From Sinotaia quadrata (Eukaryota; Mollusca; Gastropoda; Architaenioglossa; Viviparidae), in assembly GCA_028829895.1 (NCBI GenBank), contig CM054178.1, positions 66,888,835 to 66,952,834 on the forward strand: a stretch of DNA of 64,000 nt, in the 5' to 3' direction. Shown in pieces: positions 24,146 to 36,896 of this stretch. Made by a program: the position numbers and the translations under genes. The notes beneath the pieces were generated by a model, which was given only the letters and a program-made list of their open reading frames with translations, was not told the origin of the DNA and did not search any database. Positions within the stretch are counted from its first letter, which is position 1, and each line of letters starts with the position of its first letter.

Positions 24146-24545
24146 GTCATGAAACACTCTTCACACAAAATGTTGTTACTTGAGAGAACGATGGGAAACA
24201 CTCTTCACACAAAATGTTATTACTTGAGAGAAGATGAGAAATACTATTCACACAAAATGTTATTACTTGAGAGAAGATGAGAAATACTATTCACACAAAA
24301 TGTTATTACTTGATAGAACAATGAAAAACACTATTCACACAATATGTTATTACTTACGAGAACAATGAAAACACTATTCACACAATATGTTATTGCTTAC
24401 GAGAACAATGAAAAACACTATTCACACAATATGTTATTATTTACGAGAACAATGAAAAACACTATTCACACAATATGTTATTACTTACGAGAACAATGAA
24501 AACACTATTCACACAATATGTTATTGCTTACGAGAACAATGGGAA
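24146..24545. repeat. Minisatellite, 44-bp units x 9
   Basis: Unit contains GAGAACAATGAAAAACACTA and TTCACACAATATGTTATTAC. The first units share AAAATGTT and later ones ATATGTT, showing stepwise expansion. It abuts R1 copy B. Confidence 0.95.
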
Positions 24546-24954
24546 ATATTCGGAGCGAGGAAGCGAATTTTTATTTTAGTATAAAATACAATGGCCAGTC
24601 CTTGACTAGACAAATGTCTATCTGAAGCTACAGTCAATACAAACGCGTGCAACTGTTCAAATGAGTTACCCCCACCTCTCTTGATGTGGATACATTGCTT
24701 ACGACTAAAGGAAATATAGTAAGTCTGCAATTTGGGTAAACAAAAGAAACAAAATAACCTTGACACGTGTCAAAATGTGTACTGTCATTACTAGGATCAT
24801 TAAGTGTCGATGAAACACATACTTACATAGCTTCATAATTCCTTCGCAAACTCTTTATTTTCTTGATGTCATATTATCTTCACTACTTAATTAGGATGTC
24901 AGTTTTGTTCTTTAAAACACATGCCACGTAATGTATAATGGATAATTTGTCGCC
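24546..24954. other. Non-coding stretch
   Basis: No gene or array recognised; AT-rich. Confidence 0.6.
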
Positions 24955-25545
24955 AGCCACTCGCGTTTACTGTAGATTGTGTAACAAGGCCACGTGATCA
25001 TTAATATTGCAGAATTTAAACAGGATCCCTTGATCAATAATTCGGTTTTACTGCAGATTTTGTACAAGGTCACTTGATCATGAACTTCTACAGACTGTGT
25101 ATAAACTCACGTTATGAATAACTACTGCAGACGGTTGCGATGTACACTTCATACTTCATAGTAGTATTTCGGTATTACTACACACTGTATACACGGTCAC
25201 ATGATAGCACTTCGGTATTACTACACACTGTATACACGGTCACATGATAGCACTTCGGTATTACTACACACTGTATACACGGTCACATGATAGCACTTCG
25301 GTATTACTACACACTGTATACACGGTCACATGATAGCACTTCGGTATTACTACACACTGTATACACGGTCACATGACAGCACCCCGGTCTACTACACACT
25401 GTATACACGGTCACATGATAGCACTTCGGTATTACTACACACTGTATACACGGTCACATGACAGCACCCCGGTCTACTACACACTTTTTACACTGTCACC
25501 TAATGGCACCTCGGTCTACCACACACTTTTTGCAAGTTCACTTCA
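24955..25545. repeat. Minisatellite, 43-bp units, about 9 homogeneous plus eroded flank
   Basis: From about 25160 the units are nearly identical: CACTGTATACACGGTCACAT, GATAGCACTTCGGTATTACT. The left flank (24955-25150) holds recognisable older units such as CACGTGATCATTAATA and CACTTGATCATGAACTTC. Confidence 0.92.
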
Positions 25546-26454
25546 TGAATAACTTGGAATTACCACAGCTTTTGTGAATGTTTTCGAAATGCCACTGCTT
25601 ATGTTGGGAACGTGATGCATCAAGCCGCTATGAGGGGTACAATCAATACCCATATAATTGTTCACGGTTGGCCTTTATTTGAGCAGCTTTATTTCGCAAG
25701 CTGACTCTCTTTCACACACACACACACACACACACATACTCTTGTATATGTACGTGTATTCAGGATTTTATTCCTGTAATATTTATTTTCATTTGGACAG
25801 TATCGACGTACTCACTGCTTGATCAAGAGAGCTCTAAAGCGGAAATAAACAAAGGCAGAGGGGCGCCGTAAAGTGCAGCAGCTTGCGGGCATGTGCACGC
25901 AGAAATGTGAGTCAGTCACAATGATTGGCGTGCATTACAGGAGGGATGTAGGTGGGAAATAGAGACACTTGATTCAACGTACAGCTTTGGTACTGTAAAG
26001 AGACTAATGAGTTCGTTAAAATTTCGAACGTTGAAGAGATCAAAGGAAACCGTCACTTATTTACGAACACGGAGGGGTGCTGTACATTGGACGGCGCAAA
26101 TGGTGAAAGGAACAGAAATGGCGTTTAGCGTTCTGCGCAGATAAACAACTTCTAGCTAACTCATCTTTGCCAATCGAAAATCCCCACTCCACACACTCAA
26201 CCAACATACCCAATCCTCAGACCAGTAGCTGGGGGGCGGGGGGGGGGAACAAAACAACAAAATTCCCGGACAAATATTTCAATGACAGGGTCTTAAGAAA
26301 AATTTTAATTTTGCCAAGTCAAAACTTCTCAAACAAGAAAACCCTGGACAAAAGTTTACAGTAAGATGTACTTAGTAACATGACTGTTAAGAAAACCTAG
26401 CATGCAGAAATATATACTTGCTGATTTGAAATTGCTTGGAAAGGTTCACTCAAG
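25546..26454. other. Non-coding stretch, repeat-poor
   Basis: A (CA)12 run lies at about 25713-25736. The block 25795-26160 has little repeat content and higher GC, with an AP-1-type TGAGTCA near 25907; it could be a regulatory block but nothing identifies it. A poly-G patch is at 26231-26249. Confidence 0.55.
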
Positions 26455-27447
26455 TATGTACTTGTATTAGACAAAATATGGAATTAATTTACACAAAGAT
26501 TTACTTGTAATAGACAAAATATGGAATTAATTTACACAAAGATTTACTTGTAATAGACAAAATATGAAATTAATTTACACAAAGATTTACTTGTAATAGA
26601 CAAAATATGGAATTAATTTACACAAAGATTTACTTGTAATAGACAAAATATGGAATTAATTTACACAAAGATTTACTTGTAATAGACAAAATATGGAATT
26701 AATTTACACAAAGATTTACTTGTAATAGACAATATATGGAATTAATTTACACAAAGATTTACTTGTAATAGACAAAATATGGAATTAATTTACACAAAGA
26801 TTTACTTGTAATAGACAAAATATGGAATTAATTTACACACAGATTTACTTGTAATAGACAAAATATGAAATTAATTTACACAAAGATTTACTTGTAATAG
26901 ACAAAATATGAAATTAATTTACACAAAGATTTACTTGTAATAGACAAAATATGGAATTAATTTACACAAAGATTTACTTGTAATAGACAAAATATGGAAT
27001 TAATTTACACAAAGATTTACTTGTAATAGACAAAATATGGAATTAATTTACACAAAGATTTACTTGTAATAGACAATATATGGAATTAATTTACACAAAG
27101 ATTTACTTGTAATAGACAAAATATGGAATTAATTTACACAAAGATTTACTTGTAATAGACAAAATATGGAATTAATTTACACACAGATTTACTTGTAATA
27201 GACAAAATATGAAATTAATTTACACAAAGATTTACTTGTAATAGACAAAATATGGAATTAATTTACACAAAGATTTACTTGTAATAGACAAAATATGAAA
27301 TTAATTTACACAAAGATTTACTTGTAATAGACAAAATATGGAATTAATTTACACAAAGATTTACTTGTAATAGACAAAATATGGAATTAATTTTCACACA
27401 GATTTACTTGTAATAGACATAATACGAAATTAGTCTGCACAACGATT
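26455..27447. repeat. Minisatellite, 43-bp units x 23, with 8-unit higher-order repeat
   Basis: Very homogeneous units: TTTACTTGTAATAGACAAAA, TATGGAATTAATTTACACAA, AGA. Three diagnostic variants (TATGAAATT, GACAATATATGG, CACACAGA) occur in the same order in units 3-10 and 11-18. This defines a duplicated block of 8 units (344 bp). The edge units are more diverged. Confidence 0.97.
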
Positions 27448-27659
27448 TAACTGGTTACATGGAACTGGATATAGTTAATTACGAATTTACCTGCTGCAGA
27501 CAAGTATTCCCTGCATTGATTTACTTCGTAATATAACACTAGTGAACACAGTTTAATACTTTATAATTAGGTCATCGCATATATATTTGTAACATGTGCT
27601 TGCCTGTAGCTGGCACAGAATTACTGCGTATATATACTTCGTAATAAGTCGTTGTCTGG
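27448..27659. other. Spacer between two tandem arrays
   Basis: AT-rich spacer. Loose echoes of TTTACTTCGTAATA link it to both flanking arrays, suggesting eroded units. Confidence 0.5.
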
Positions 27660-28085
27660 ACACAGTTTAATATTTAGATATACTTGGCATTATGACCCTA
27701 TTAGGACACAGTTTACATTTAGATATACTTGGTATTATGACCCTATTAGGACACAGTTTACATTTAGATATACTTGGTATTATGACCCTATTAGGACACA
27801 GTTTACATTTAGATATACTTGGTATTATGACCCTATTAGGACACAGTTTACATTTAGATATACTTGGTATTATGACCCTATTAGGACACAGTTTAATATT
27901 TAGATATACATGGTATTATTACCCTATTAGGACACAGTTTAATATTTAGATATACTTGGTATTATGACCCTATTAGGATACAGTTTACATTTAGATATAC
28001 TTAGTATTATGACCCTATTAGGACAGAGTTTACATTTAGATATACTTAGTATTATGACCCTATTAGGACAAATTACATTTAGATT
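27660..28085. repeat. Minisatellite, 45-bp units x about 9
   Basis: Unit CATTTAGATATACTTGGTAT, TATGACCCTATTAGGACACA, GTTTA. Since 45 is a multiple of three, frames remain open through it without meaning. It is followed within 50 bp by R1 copy C. Confidence 0.96.
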
Positions 28086-28129
28086 TACTTCATAATAAGT
28101 CGTTATCTGGACATATTTTGAAATCAGAT

Positions 28130-28800
28130 TTATGACACTGTGGCAGAGTAAAATTGACTATCCCTTTTTCTAGATTTGATTGTTATATAAATTGCTAAAT
28201 GTCAAAGCGACCCGACTTTGGCACTGTTTAAGCTGATATTTTAAAGTGTCAGAGTTGGAAGTAAACAACTCATGTGGAGGATAGGCTAGACATTCTTGAT
28301 GCAATCCAAATCAGTTCCAAATGGATGAGTAGTTTTATTATCCAGTGGTTAAGATTTACAAGAACAAGACCAGCCAATAGGCTTAAATAAAAAGTTTATT
28401 TGCTGTAAAGAATCCTATTCTCAAACCACTTTGAATTTGGAGTGGCAAGAAGTCCGGTATGAAAGGCAGCTGTTAGCTTAATGGTGAGTTAACTGGCTGA
28501 TTGAGAGATAATGGACTTCGAAATATTTCGTGCATTTTTGCATTTGATATGTTATACTTGTGTTTTTTGTAGTGATGCAGTATGTGAGTAGATTATTATT
28601 TCTACAAATTGTGAACTATGATGTTCATATGTAGTATGCTAAACACTTGACATTGTTTCTAGTAAACATGTTCTTATACTATTATGCTGTGTGCATGTAT
28701 AAGGCTAATAAATACTGTTGCAGAAACAGTATGTTGAGACTTGAATGTAAGAAAGAATGGAGTTAAAGAAAAGATGAATAAACTGGAAACAAAGCATTTA
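28130..28800 (-). repeat. Dispersed repeat R1, copy C (near full length)
   Basis: Starts CACTGTGGCAGAGTAAAATT, contains GCGACCCGACTTTGGCACTG, GTGTCAGAGTTGGAAGTAAA and ATGGATGAGTAG, and ends around GGCTAATAAATACTGTTGCA and GAAAGAATGGAGTTAAAG. It aligns by eye with copy A along its whole length. It has no tetranucleotide tract at its head, unlike copies A and D. Confidence 0.8.
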
Positions 28801-29285
28801 TTCCCTGGTTATATTTTACAGGGAATAAGCAGCCTTTTCTTGTTTTACCTGAATCTCCTGGTTTATTGATGTATAAACCATTAAGACCATGGTAGAAGTA
28901 TCTATCCCCAGTGGGTAAGTGTAAGGAATACACTGCACTCAGTTGATGTACGGCGGCAAAGTATGCTGAATATATCATGGAATTTCTGGTACAATGAAGT
29001 TACTGGAAATTACTAAAATTGTTGTTCTGCCAGACTATTGCAACTTTGCCTAAACAAGGTTACCATGGAACTATTATCGCTTATCCCTAATAACTCTATT
29101 TCTGTTCTCTTATAAGAACTATCCTGTATTTACTCTAATCTGTTGAATTATGTGTTAGGATATAAGACTGTAAAGGCATTAAAATTATTTGAACATGGTT
29201 TCATGGAAATACTGAAGTCAAGTAATCTTTATCATTGTATTTGTATATTTTATTGTTGATTTAATAAATTTATTGTTATACTTAT
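28801..29285. other. Non-coding stretch
   Basis: AT-rich, no gene or array. It may be a continuation of the mobile sequence in copy C, but copy A has no matching extension. Confidence 0.5.
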
Positions 29286-29560
29286 TCAGAACTCTATTAT
29301 TATTGACATTTGGGGTTTTCACCCTGAACTTTCTCTATAAACATTTAACTTTGATTAAAATAACTTTGTGATTATTTTAGCGGTTATCAGTGCTACTGTA
29401 GTTAACATTCATTACTTGCATTGGGTTTCACCCTGAACTTCTTATTCAAACATTAACTTTGATAAATTATTCTATTGTGATAATGTTTGCAGTTATCAAC
29501 ACTATTGTGTAACTAACATTCATTATTGCATTGGGGTTTCATCCACATATTTATGCCACT
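29286..29560. repeat. Tandem repeat, about 115-bp units x 2.5
   Basis: GGGTTTCACCCTGAACTT, then ACATTAACTTTGAT and GTAACTAACATTCATTA, recur in order two to three times with indels. Confidence 0.75.
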
Positions 29561-32034
29561 GACTTTATTGGCGTTTGTTTATAGCGGTCATCACCGCTAT
29601 TCATATTGTTGATTTTTGCAATCTTTTTATTTTATTTTATTCATAATTTCATTGCTCTTGTTCCCCACCCCATGAATGTTGTGTGTGGATGTTTCTGGAT
29701 GAACGACTAACAGCCGTGTGAAAGTTAGCCCCTTTATTAGAATAAATTCTGTTCATTCTTTATCAAGAGTTGGGCTTTCTTTACTGTGAGAAAGTGCGTT
29801 AGTGCGGTCGCTTGTTCGTTTGTCCCGTTCGCTCCTCATATTTACATTCATACTCGCATACTCACACTCACAACCGACCCTCACACTTTACCCCACATTT
29901 TCAGAATAAATTATTCCGCTCCACAGAACAGCGTGGTGTCTGTATGCGAGAGTTGGTTATTTTTATATCTTGCTGCTCGGTATGTCGTCGGCATCACAGC
30001 TGATCACCCCTCATCCAGGAGGAGAGGCTGCGACATTCATCCATGACATTTATCATAATTATACTTTCCAACAGAGGTAAATATTTTCCATAAAATCTTA
30101 AACGTCTATTACAACTTAGATATGCAGCAAGTAAACAAAAAGATGTCTTTAATTTACCGACATTGTAAAGGTTTCTGCACGTAATTAAATTATGTATATA
30201 GTTCAACCTCCGAACAAGTGCATCCAAGACTTCTGATAATTGGCAGTTCCACCCTTACTGCAACTCATCTAAAGCTGTTTTATCCCTAATTGTCGAATTA
30301 GTGTTTGTCCACCAAGGCCACAATGAAAGTCATATTTATTGATTTTTCTCCAGGAATAAAACGCTTTTTTAGATTTAATAGTTATCAATTTTATTTTTCT
30401 TAATATAATAAGCTCGCGCATACGCGAACTCACCCCAATTTCAAAATAAAACAAAAGTGTAAATACATACATCTAAAACACAGACGACTTAAACAAACTA
30501 AAAGAGTTTGCTTTCCGTAAATATAGCCGCAGTGTGTGTTTCTTAGTTTGAAATCAATGTGTGTAGAAATTCGCGCTAGTGATAGTCTTCAAGAAACAAA
30601 CCACGAAATAGGAGAGAGAAAATAGAAAATAGCGGTAAAAGAAATAAGGACTACAGCAACGATCATCCCACTAGAGCAGATTCTCTCAGCAGAAACTATA
30701 AAAATAAAAAACATACACATCACTATTTGCATACACACCAAGAGCCGTCGGTATTGCTAGACTTTCAAAGATGGCCCTTGGACAGCGCATTCATTACCAC
30801 TTTCGTCTTCGTCCGTATCGAGATATACAATTTTCAATACCTTGCGTAAATTGTGTTTTCTCATCAAATCCTTTCAATAATTTACAAATATTTTCAATAA
30901 TTTACAAATATTTTCAAAGCACTAGAAAATCTGAGGTCATCTCAGTGAAATGTTATTCTAACTCCAGTTCATGCATTTTTCATTCAGTTTTGTAGTCAGC
31001 AACTGCTGATTCGAGAAATCGCTGCATCTTTACCAAGAAGTAGAGAGATTCTAGTATGTGGAGGTGCAGTGGGTGGGTGGGGATGAAGGGAGTAATCTCC
31101 CTGTAAAACACTGACGAAGTTAAAAGCGCTTTTGGCAGTTATCTGTCAACAAACCACTAGGGCGTGTACAACACGCACCGTTTTTAGAGGATCTATTCAT
31201 CGTTTACGATTATCTAGACACTCTGCTTATTATCGGTCTACGTGTCAAGTAAAGAGCAAATGACAGTGACGTCATGGCACGGGGGGGTGGGGGTGGTGTA
31301 AATACAGCACACAACGCGTGCCAGTTTTCCCTGCCAGACAAGCAACCTACCCTAAATCTATCTTTGAGTGTAACGTCAAAGAACTATTCTTTTAATCTAG
31401 TACTCTGACGGGAGAAATGCGAGAATTTCACTAAGCATCCAGCCTCTTCATCATTATGACTCACATTGCTGTGAAATGTTGCAAACTTAACGTGTACATT
31501 CAAAAGGAACTTCCATATATAATAAAGGTTTGTTGTCTGGTGTCGAGAGTAACTGACTGGGTCAAACAGTTCATGTTCGCTCTGAGGGTCTCAAGTAGAA
31601 ACACTTCCGTTGAATGTTTTCATTTAATGTTTACGAGATAAAATATTTCTGACCAATGTTTCCACTTTAATGTTCTTCATGAATGCGTCAGTTAAATGTT
31701 TGATGAATATTATTACTGAATATTCGTGATAACTATTATATCGACTTAAAATCTCATAATGTTTTTGGAATACCATTTCAGAAGAGCAGGGCGTTAATAA
31801 CTCATTACAAAACTAAATGTTTCTATCCAGTCTTGTAATTTCAATACATTCTGAAAACAATTTTGTTCAAGTGACCGCCGAAAATCCACATACATTATAA
31901 CAGAAGTAAACAAAAAAAACGACTAGCAACAGAAATCTACAATCACTGAAAACATGTCAACAATCTTTGACAAAATACCATAACCAATAAAATTTCACTA
32001 AAGACTATCGATGAAAACAAATTAATTTCTCTGA
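29561..32034. other. Non-coding stretch
   Basis: About 2.5 kb without a recognised gene. It contains a direct repeat of about 20 bp (AATAATTTACAAATATTTTC) at 30884-30915, a G-rich patch at 31060-31092 beside the inverted ACAGGGAGATTACTCC motif, and a CRE octamer at 31267-31274 next to another G-rich patch (31280-31298). Confidence 0.55.
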
Positions 32035-32268
32035 AACCAGAAGCCCACAGTCTGTACATGACAATAGAAATCCTCAGTCTGTACAAGGCAACAGAAGCCC
32101 ACAGTCTGTACATGACAATAGAAATCCTCAGTCTGTACAAGACAACAGAAGCCCACAGTCTGTACATGACACCAGAAGCCCACAGTCTGTACATGACACC
32201 AGAAGCCCACATTCTGTACATGACAACAGAAATCCTCAGTTTGTACAAGACAACACAAGTCCACAATA
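32035..32268. repeat. Minisatellite, 28-bp units x 8, partly dimeric
   Basis: Type 1 units (AGAAGCCCACAGTCTGTACA) alternate with type 2 units (AGAAATCCTCAGTCTGTACA) in the left half. Two type 1 units then stand in tandem. Frames stay open on both strands as repeats only. Confidence 0.94.
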
Positions 32269-32700
32269 CCAATGAATGCTGATCTCAAAAGTAAATAACA
32301 TTTTTTTTAAAGGCATGTGTTAAAAGCGAGTGGGCGTCGGGGACGTTGATGTTAAGAAAAGTAGGTGAAACACACGAAGACGACAAGAGTCCTTGTTGTT
32401 GAGCCCTGAATGATGTGAGAATAACATGCTATTGCCAATAACCTAATCAACAAGAAATATCTATATAACTAATGAAGAACAACTGCAACATATTTTTAAT
32501 ACGCATAGGAATAAACATATAACAAATCCCTGTGAAGGGTTGGTTAAGCTGTAATATAGTTACATTTAAAAAATATTATTCGCGCATTGATCTAAGTCTA
32601 AGAGAAACAGCAACATTCTCTGCTACGAAACTGCTGTGTAAACAAGAAGAGGCAATATATCAACACACACACACACATATATATATACACACACACACAC

Positions 32701-32745
<45 letters not shown>

Positions 32746-34069
32746 CAACAAAATAACAATACGCACACCCATATCACCAACACTTAATACAAATATAAAT
32801 AAAACACAAGACAGTTAAAACACCGAAAACAGAGAGCAGCAGAAATAAAATGACTAAAAGAAAGCAAACACCATCAGCACAGGAGGTGTAAAAAGCTGAC
32901 CAGAACTATAAAAATTCCACGAGGTTCCAACCCGCTAGAAGAAAAGAGACTATTTTGTTTTTAAAAATAGAGGAATATAAATATTTTCCCTACATATAGC
33001 CTCACTATCTGTTATTGTTACATAAACACACGCACTTTATGGGAGAAAACATTTTCTAGAAGATCACAAAAAAGGTAAATATTATTATTATTATTATTTA
33101 CTGCGCATAACATTCTTAGTATTCGTAACACACTCATAAATTCAACAGATGCTTATGATGGATAGGATTGTGCTTGCGCGTGCGTGTGTATGTGTAAGAT
33201 TATTTTTTTTCCTTTTTGCATTTCTTGTATTTTAAAATTTTACTTACATGAGAAAGCGCTGTGTAAATGTACCAGACATATTCATATGTCTTGTTATAAA
33301 GATGAAATCAAATCTCTCTCAACGCGATCTCAAACGAGATGTGATGGATACCGTGTTATAGATTTTCTCGTCTACGTCAGAAAACAAGCAAAAGAGGAAG
33401 GAAAGGCAACAATAACAACAATAAAATAACAACAACAAACAACAATAAAAAGAGAGGCGTAACTGGAACCCAAAAATAAACAACAGCTATAAAAATAATC
33501 CTTTCTGACAGCAGGTGATGAGATAACGATGTTTTTCCAGGTATGAAAAATTATGCCCTAAGGCTGATCCATAATCTTGCTAAAATAGTTCACCGGGTAC
33601 CGCGTAGTCCACCCACTCGTACGCTCTGCTTTAATACTCCACAGAATTAAATACATATTCTCATGTTAGCATCAGACAGAGCAGAACCTACTTTTGCCGT
33701 CACTATTCATTTTACGACCCTAAATGCAGAGCCACGCTTACGAACAGTTATAGTGCACATTGGCCTTTTCGACCTGTCAGCGAATTGTGTGTACGAACTT
33801 GTGCACGTCACTTCCGGAAAAAGCCGGCATTAATTGGCTTTCGGTTGGATAGCTTGTCAATGGGTGCTTCAGTCTTAAAATAAACAATCATTTCTTTCAT
33901 GCTTTAAACAATGATTGCCATAACATAATCAGCCAGTCTCTTTTCATATTTTGTGTCTGTGTGTGTGTGTGTGTATGTGTGTGGTTGGGTGGGGGAGATC
34001 TTAACAAATGGCCTTTATTTCCAGAGATATATTTAAAAGTATACAAATCTAAAATGGGTATAATGATTC
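32269..34069. other. Non-coding stretch with several microsatellites
   Basis: (CA)n with TATA interruptions at 32662-32748; (ATT)n at 33077-33102; AAC/AAT-rich at 33405-33445; (TG)n at 33956-33975. A small CpG-richer patch at 33720-33850 has an ETS-type ACTTCCGG (33810-33817). No gene is recognised. Confidence 0.55.
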
Positions 34070-34515
34070 TTTAAACCTGTATTCTTTAGAATATGTCTTA
34101 CTATTAATATTCTTTAAAACATGTATTAGTATTCTTAGAACATGTGTTACTATTAATATTGTTTAAAACAAGTATTATTCTTTAAAACATGTATTAGTAT
34201 TCTTAGAACATGTGTTACTATTAATATTGTTTAAAACATGTATTATTCTTTAAAACATGTATTAGTATTCTTAGAACATGTGTTACTATTAATATTGTTT
34301 AAAACATGTATTATTAGTAATAATATTTTAAGACATGTATTAATTATTATTATTACAGTTTAGAATATGTATTACTATTAATATTCTTTAATAATGTATT
34401 ATTATTAAATATTCTTTAGAATACTTATTATAAGTAGTAGTAGTATTCTTTGAAACATGTATTAGTATTAATATTCTTTCAAACATGTATTAGTATTAAT
34501 ATTCTTTTTATTTTT
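34070..34515. repeat. Diverged minisatellite (TTCTTTAAAACATGTATTAG core)
   Basis: ACATGTATTA and ACATGTGTTACTATTAATAT units recur every 25-55 bp. A block of about 83 bp is repeated two to three times at 34110-34310. The right end degenerates into (ATT)-like sequence. Confidence 0.85.
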
Positions 34516-35089
34516 AAAAAAGTGTATTTGTATTCGATTATAAAAACAACTTGAATATGTAATGGATGTACACAGAAGTGAAAATAAGAACAAAAATAGC
34601 TCCACAGAGAATGAGTACTGACAAAAATATCAAGAAATAAAGCACAGTAGTAAATCTTCTTCTGCATCCACAATAGCTCCTTGTAAATCGACAGCTTACT
34701 AGTAACAATGACACTCAAAGAACAATTCGCGTTTCCTCAAGCAGACCCTTAGAATGGAATCCCACTTGTTTATTATTTTCCCAATAAATGAACGAGCTTT
34801 TGAGCTGTTAAGTATCTTGGTACAACTCTGCTCTCTGAACTGAAGTGTAAATGAGTGAGTTAGTGAAAGAGAACGAAAATATGTGAATGAAAGAGTGGAG
34901 CGGTTGAGCGAGAGAAAGAGTGAATTAGAGGGAAAAACAGAGAGATGTGATCCGATTTGCTCGTATTTTGTTTCAAACGCCACAAGTTCAAAATTTCAGA
35001 CGGTTAAAGATTTAAGAGGATTGAAGGGTAAGATAAGAAGAGATAGACTTCCTAAATAAATAAGTGAATAAGCAATATTGTTAAGACGC
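34516..35089. other. Non-coding stretch
   Basis: No gene or array recognised. GA-rich sequence at 34850-34945 gives a spurious Ser/Leu-rich frame on the minus strand. Confidence 0.6.
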
Positions 35090-35300
35090 TATTTCTTGAC
35101 TTGTAGAAATGTGGGCACCATATTGCGAACTTTTACCTCTCCTCCTTAGTTCTCTTGAAGTCTGTAGAAATGTGGGCTCTCTTGGGCACACCTTACTGTG
35201 AATTTACTTATCTTCTCTTACTCTCTTGACGTCTGTAGAAATAGTGGTTCACTTAGGCTGTAAATTTACTTATCTTCTCTAACTCTCTTGACGTCTGTAT
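35090..35300. repeat. Minisatellite, about 62-bp units x 3
   Basis: CTCTTGACGTCTGTAGAAAT and TTTACTTATCTTCTCTAACT recur three times with indels. Confidence 0.8.
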
Positions 35301-35570
35301 TCTTGATGTTAGAACTTGTCTGCATATATTAATATTAAGGAAAGTTTTAACTGCGTTTTACGTCTTTAAATAAAATGTATGATTATTCCTGACTTTACTT
35401 TGTACTGCATATTCTCATTTATAGATTAAAAGTTTTGTCCAAATCAGATAACACTTTATCCCTCTAAACAAATAAATTCAAACGTTGAAGATGCTCATTA
35501 GCGCTTTATTTAATTACAGTGTCTAATAACTTTACGAAATGAGTGTGCTAGTTGGAGCAACAACACTTCC
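35301..35570. other. Non-coding spacer
   Basis: AT-rich. Nothing recognised. Confidence 0.5.
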
Positions 35571-35650
35571 AAAACCATGATCAGCAGAGCGGAACTCGAG
35601 CCTCGAATGCAAAGATGCGAGGTCGGCGCGCCAATATTTTCTGGTGACCC
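35571..35650 (-). mobile_element. tRNA-derived SINE head
   Basis: On the minus strand an A-box-like TGGCGCGCCGAC (35633-35622) is followed 31 bases later by a B-box-like GGCTCGAGTTCC (35602-35591). An intervening CTCGCATCTTTGCATTCGAG is able to form an anticodon-like stem-loop. This is tRNA architecture without a complete functional cloverleaf. The SINE body would extend to lower coordinates (perhaps to 35510). Confidence 0.6.
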
Positions 35651-36027
35651 AACTCCGTAGTAATTGTTTATTTTATTTTTTAATGGCATGCTCTGATTCA
35701 AACAACCTCTAAAGTATTCAAAATTCTCCAATGCTTTCTCAAAGTCGTAACTCACCAAATTATAACAAAATCTAGACACAAACAGCGATAAGTTGATTAC
35801 TAACGTAATACGTGACTGTCATACAATTCGGGAGAGTTCTTTCTATTTAATTATTTTTAAAAAATTTCATTCTGGAATGTTCACTACATCAGTGTTCGCA
35901 GGGAATATATTTGAGGAGGTATGCGTGGGCGTGTGTGGGAGGTAAATAAAAGGGATACAAAGAATTCAGTGAAATAAGATCTGTTATTCATAAGGGTTCT
36001 ATTAATATGCTCTGTGTCTATTTGAAA
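35651..36027. other. Non-coding spacer
   Basis: AT-rich, no recognised feature. Confidence 0.5.
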
Positions 36028-36640
36028 TAATAGGCTTCAAGACTTCAAGACTTCAAGTATCAAAATATTGACTCAAATTTACAATTATCAAATCATAGGT
36101 TCAAGACTGGAAGTATAAAACAAATTGGCTCAAAGTGACAAGTATCAAGACTTTGGTTCAAGACTTCAAGCATCAAAACATTGGCTCAAGACTACAAGTA
36201 TCAAAACACTGGCTCAGATGTACAAGTATCAAGACATTGGTTCAAGTTTACCAGTATCAAAAGAATGGTTCAAATTTACAAGTATTAATATTTTAGTACA
36301 GGTTTATCAGTATCAAAACAATGACTAAAATTTGTAAGTATCAAGACATTGGTTCATCTTCACCGGTATCGTGACTCTGACTCCAATTTACAAGTATCAA
36401 GACATTGGTTCATCTTCAACTGTATAGTGACTGACTTAAATTTACAAGTATCAATACATTGGTTAATCTTCACCAGTATCGTGACTCTGGCTCAAACAAG
36501 TATCAAGATATTGGTTAATCTTCACCAGTATCGTGACTCTGGCTCAAACAAGTATCAAGATATTGGTTAATCTTCACCTGTATCGTGACTCTGGGTCAAA
36601 TTTACAAGTATCAAGACATTGATTCAAGTTTACCAGTAAG
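36028..36640. repeat. Minisatellite, about 29-bp units x about 20
   Basis: Unit core CAAGTATCAAGACATTGGTT followed by CAAGTTTAC, with substantial drift. At the right end (36340-36600) units pair with GTATCGTGACTCTGGCTC. The GTATCAAGAC motif is shared with the array at 41960-42478. Confidence 0.92.
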
Positions 36641-36664
36641 CTGATATTGGTATTATGATGATGC

Positions 36665-36896
36665 TTCTTCGGTTCAAGCTTACAAGTGTAAAGTCAATGA
36701 TTCACGCTCACAAATAGAAATAAATTGTTTCAGGCTTACAAGTGTAAAGTCAATGATTCACGCTCACAAATAGAAATAAATTGTTTCAGGCTTACAAGTG
36801 TAAAGTCAATGATTCACGCTCACAAATAGAAATAAATTGTTTCAGGCTTACAAGTGTAAAGTCAATGATTCACGCTCACAAATAGAAATAAATTTG
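36665..36896. repeat. Minisatellite, 56-bp units x 4
   Basis: Near-identical units with GCTTACAAGTGTAAAGTCAA and TGATTCACGCTCACAAATAG. Confidence 0.96.

Noticed and set aside
27652..27949. Two overlapping plus-strand frames of about 85 codons with repeated RYTWYYDPIRTQF
   Set aside because: The unit length of 45 is a multiple of three, so frames persist through identical repeats; more than one frame is open at once, which argues against coding.
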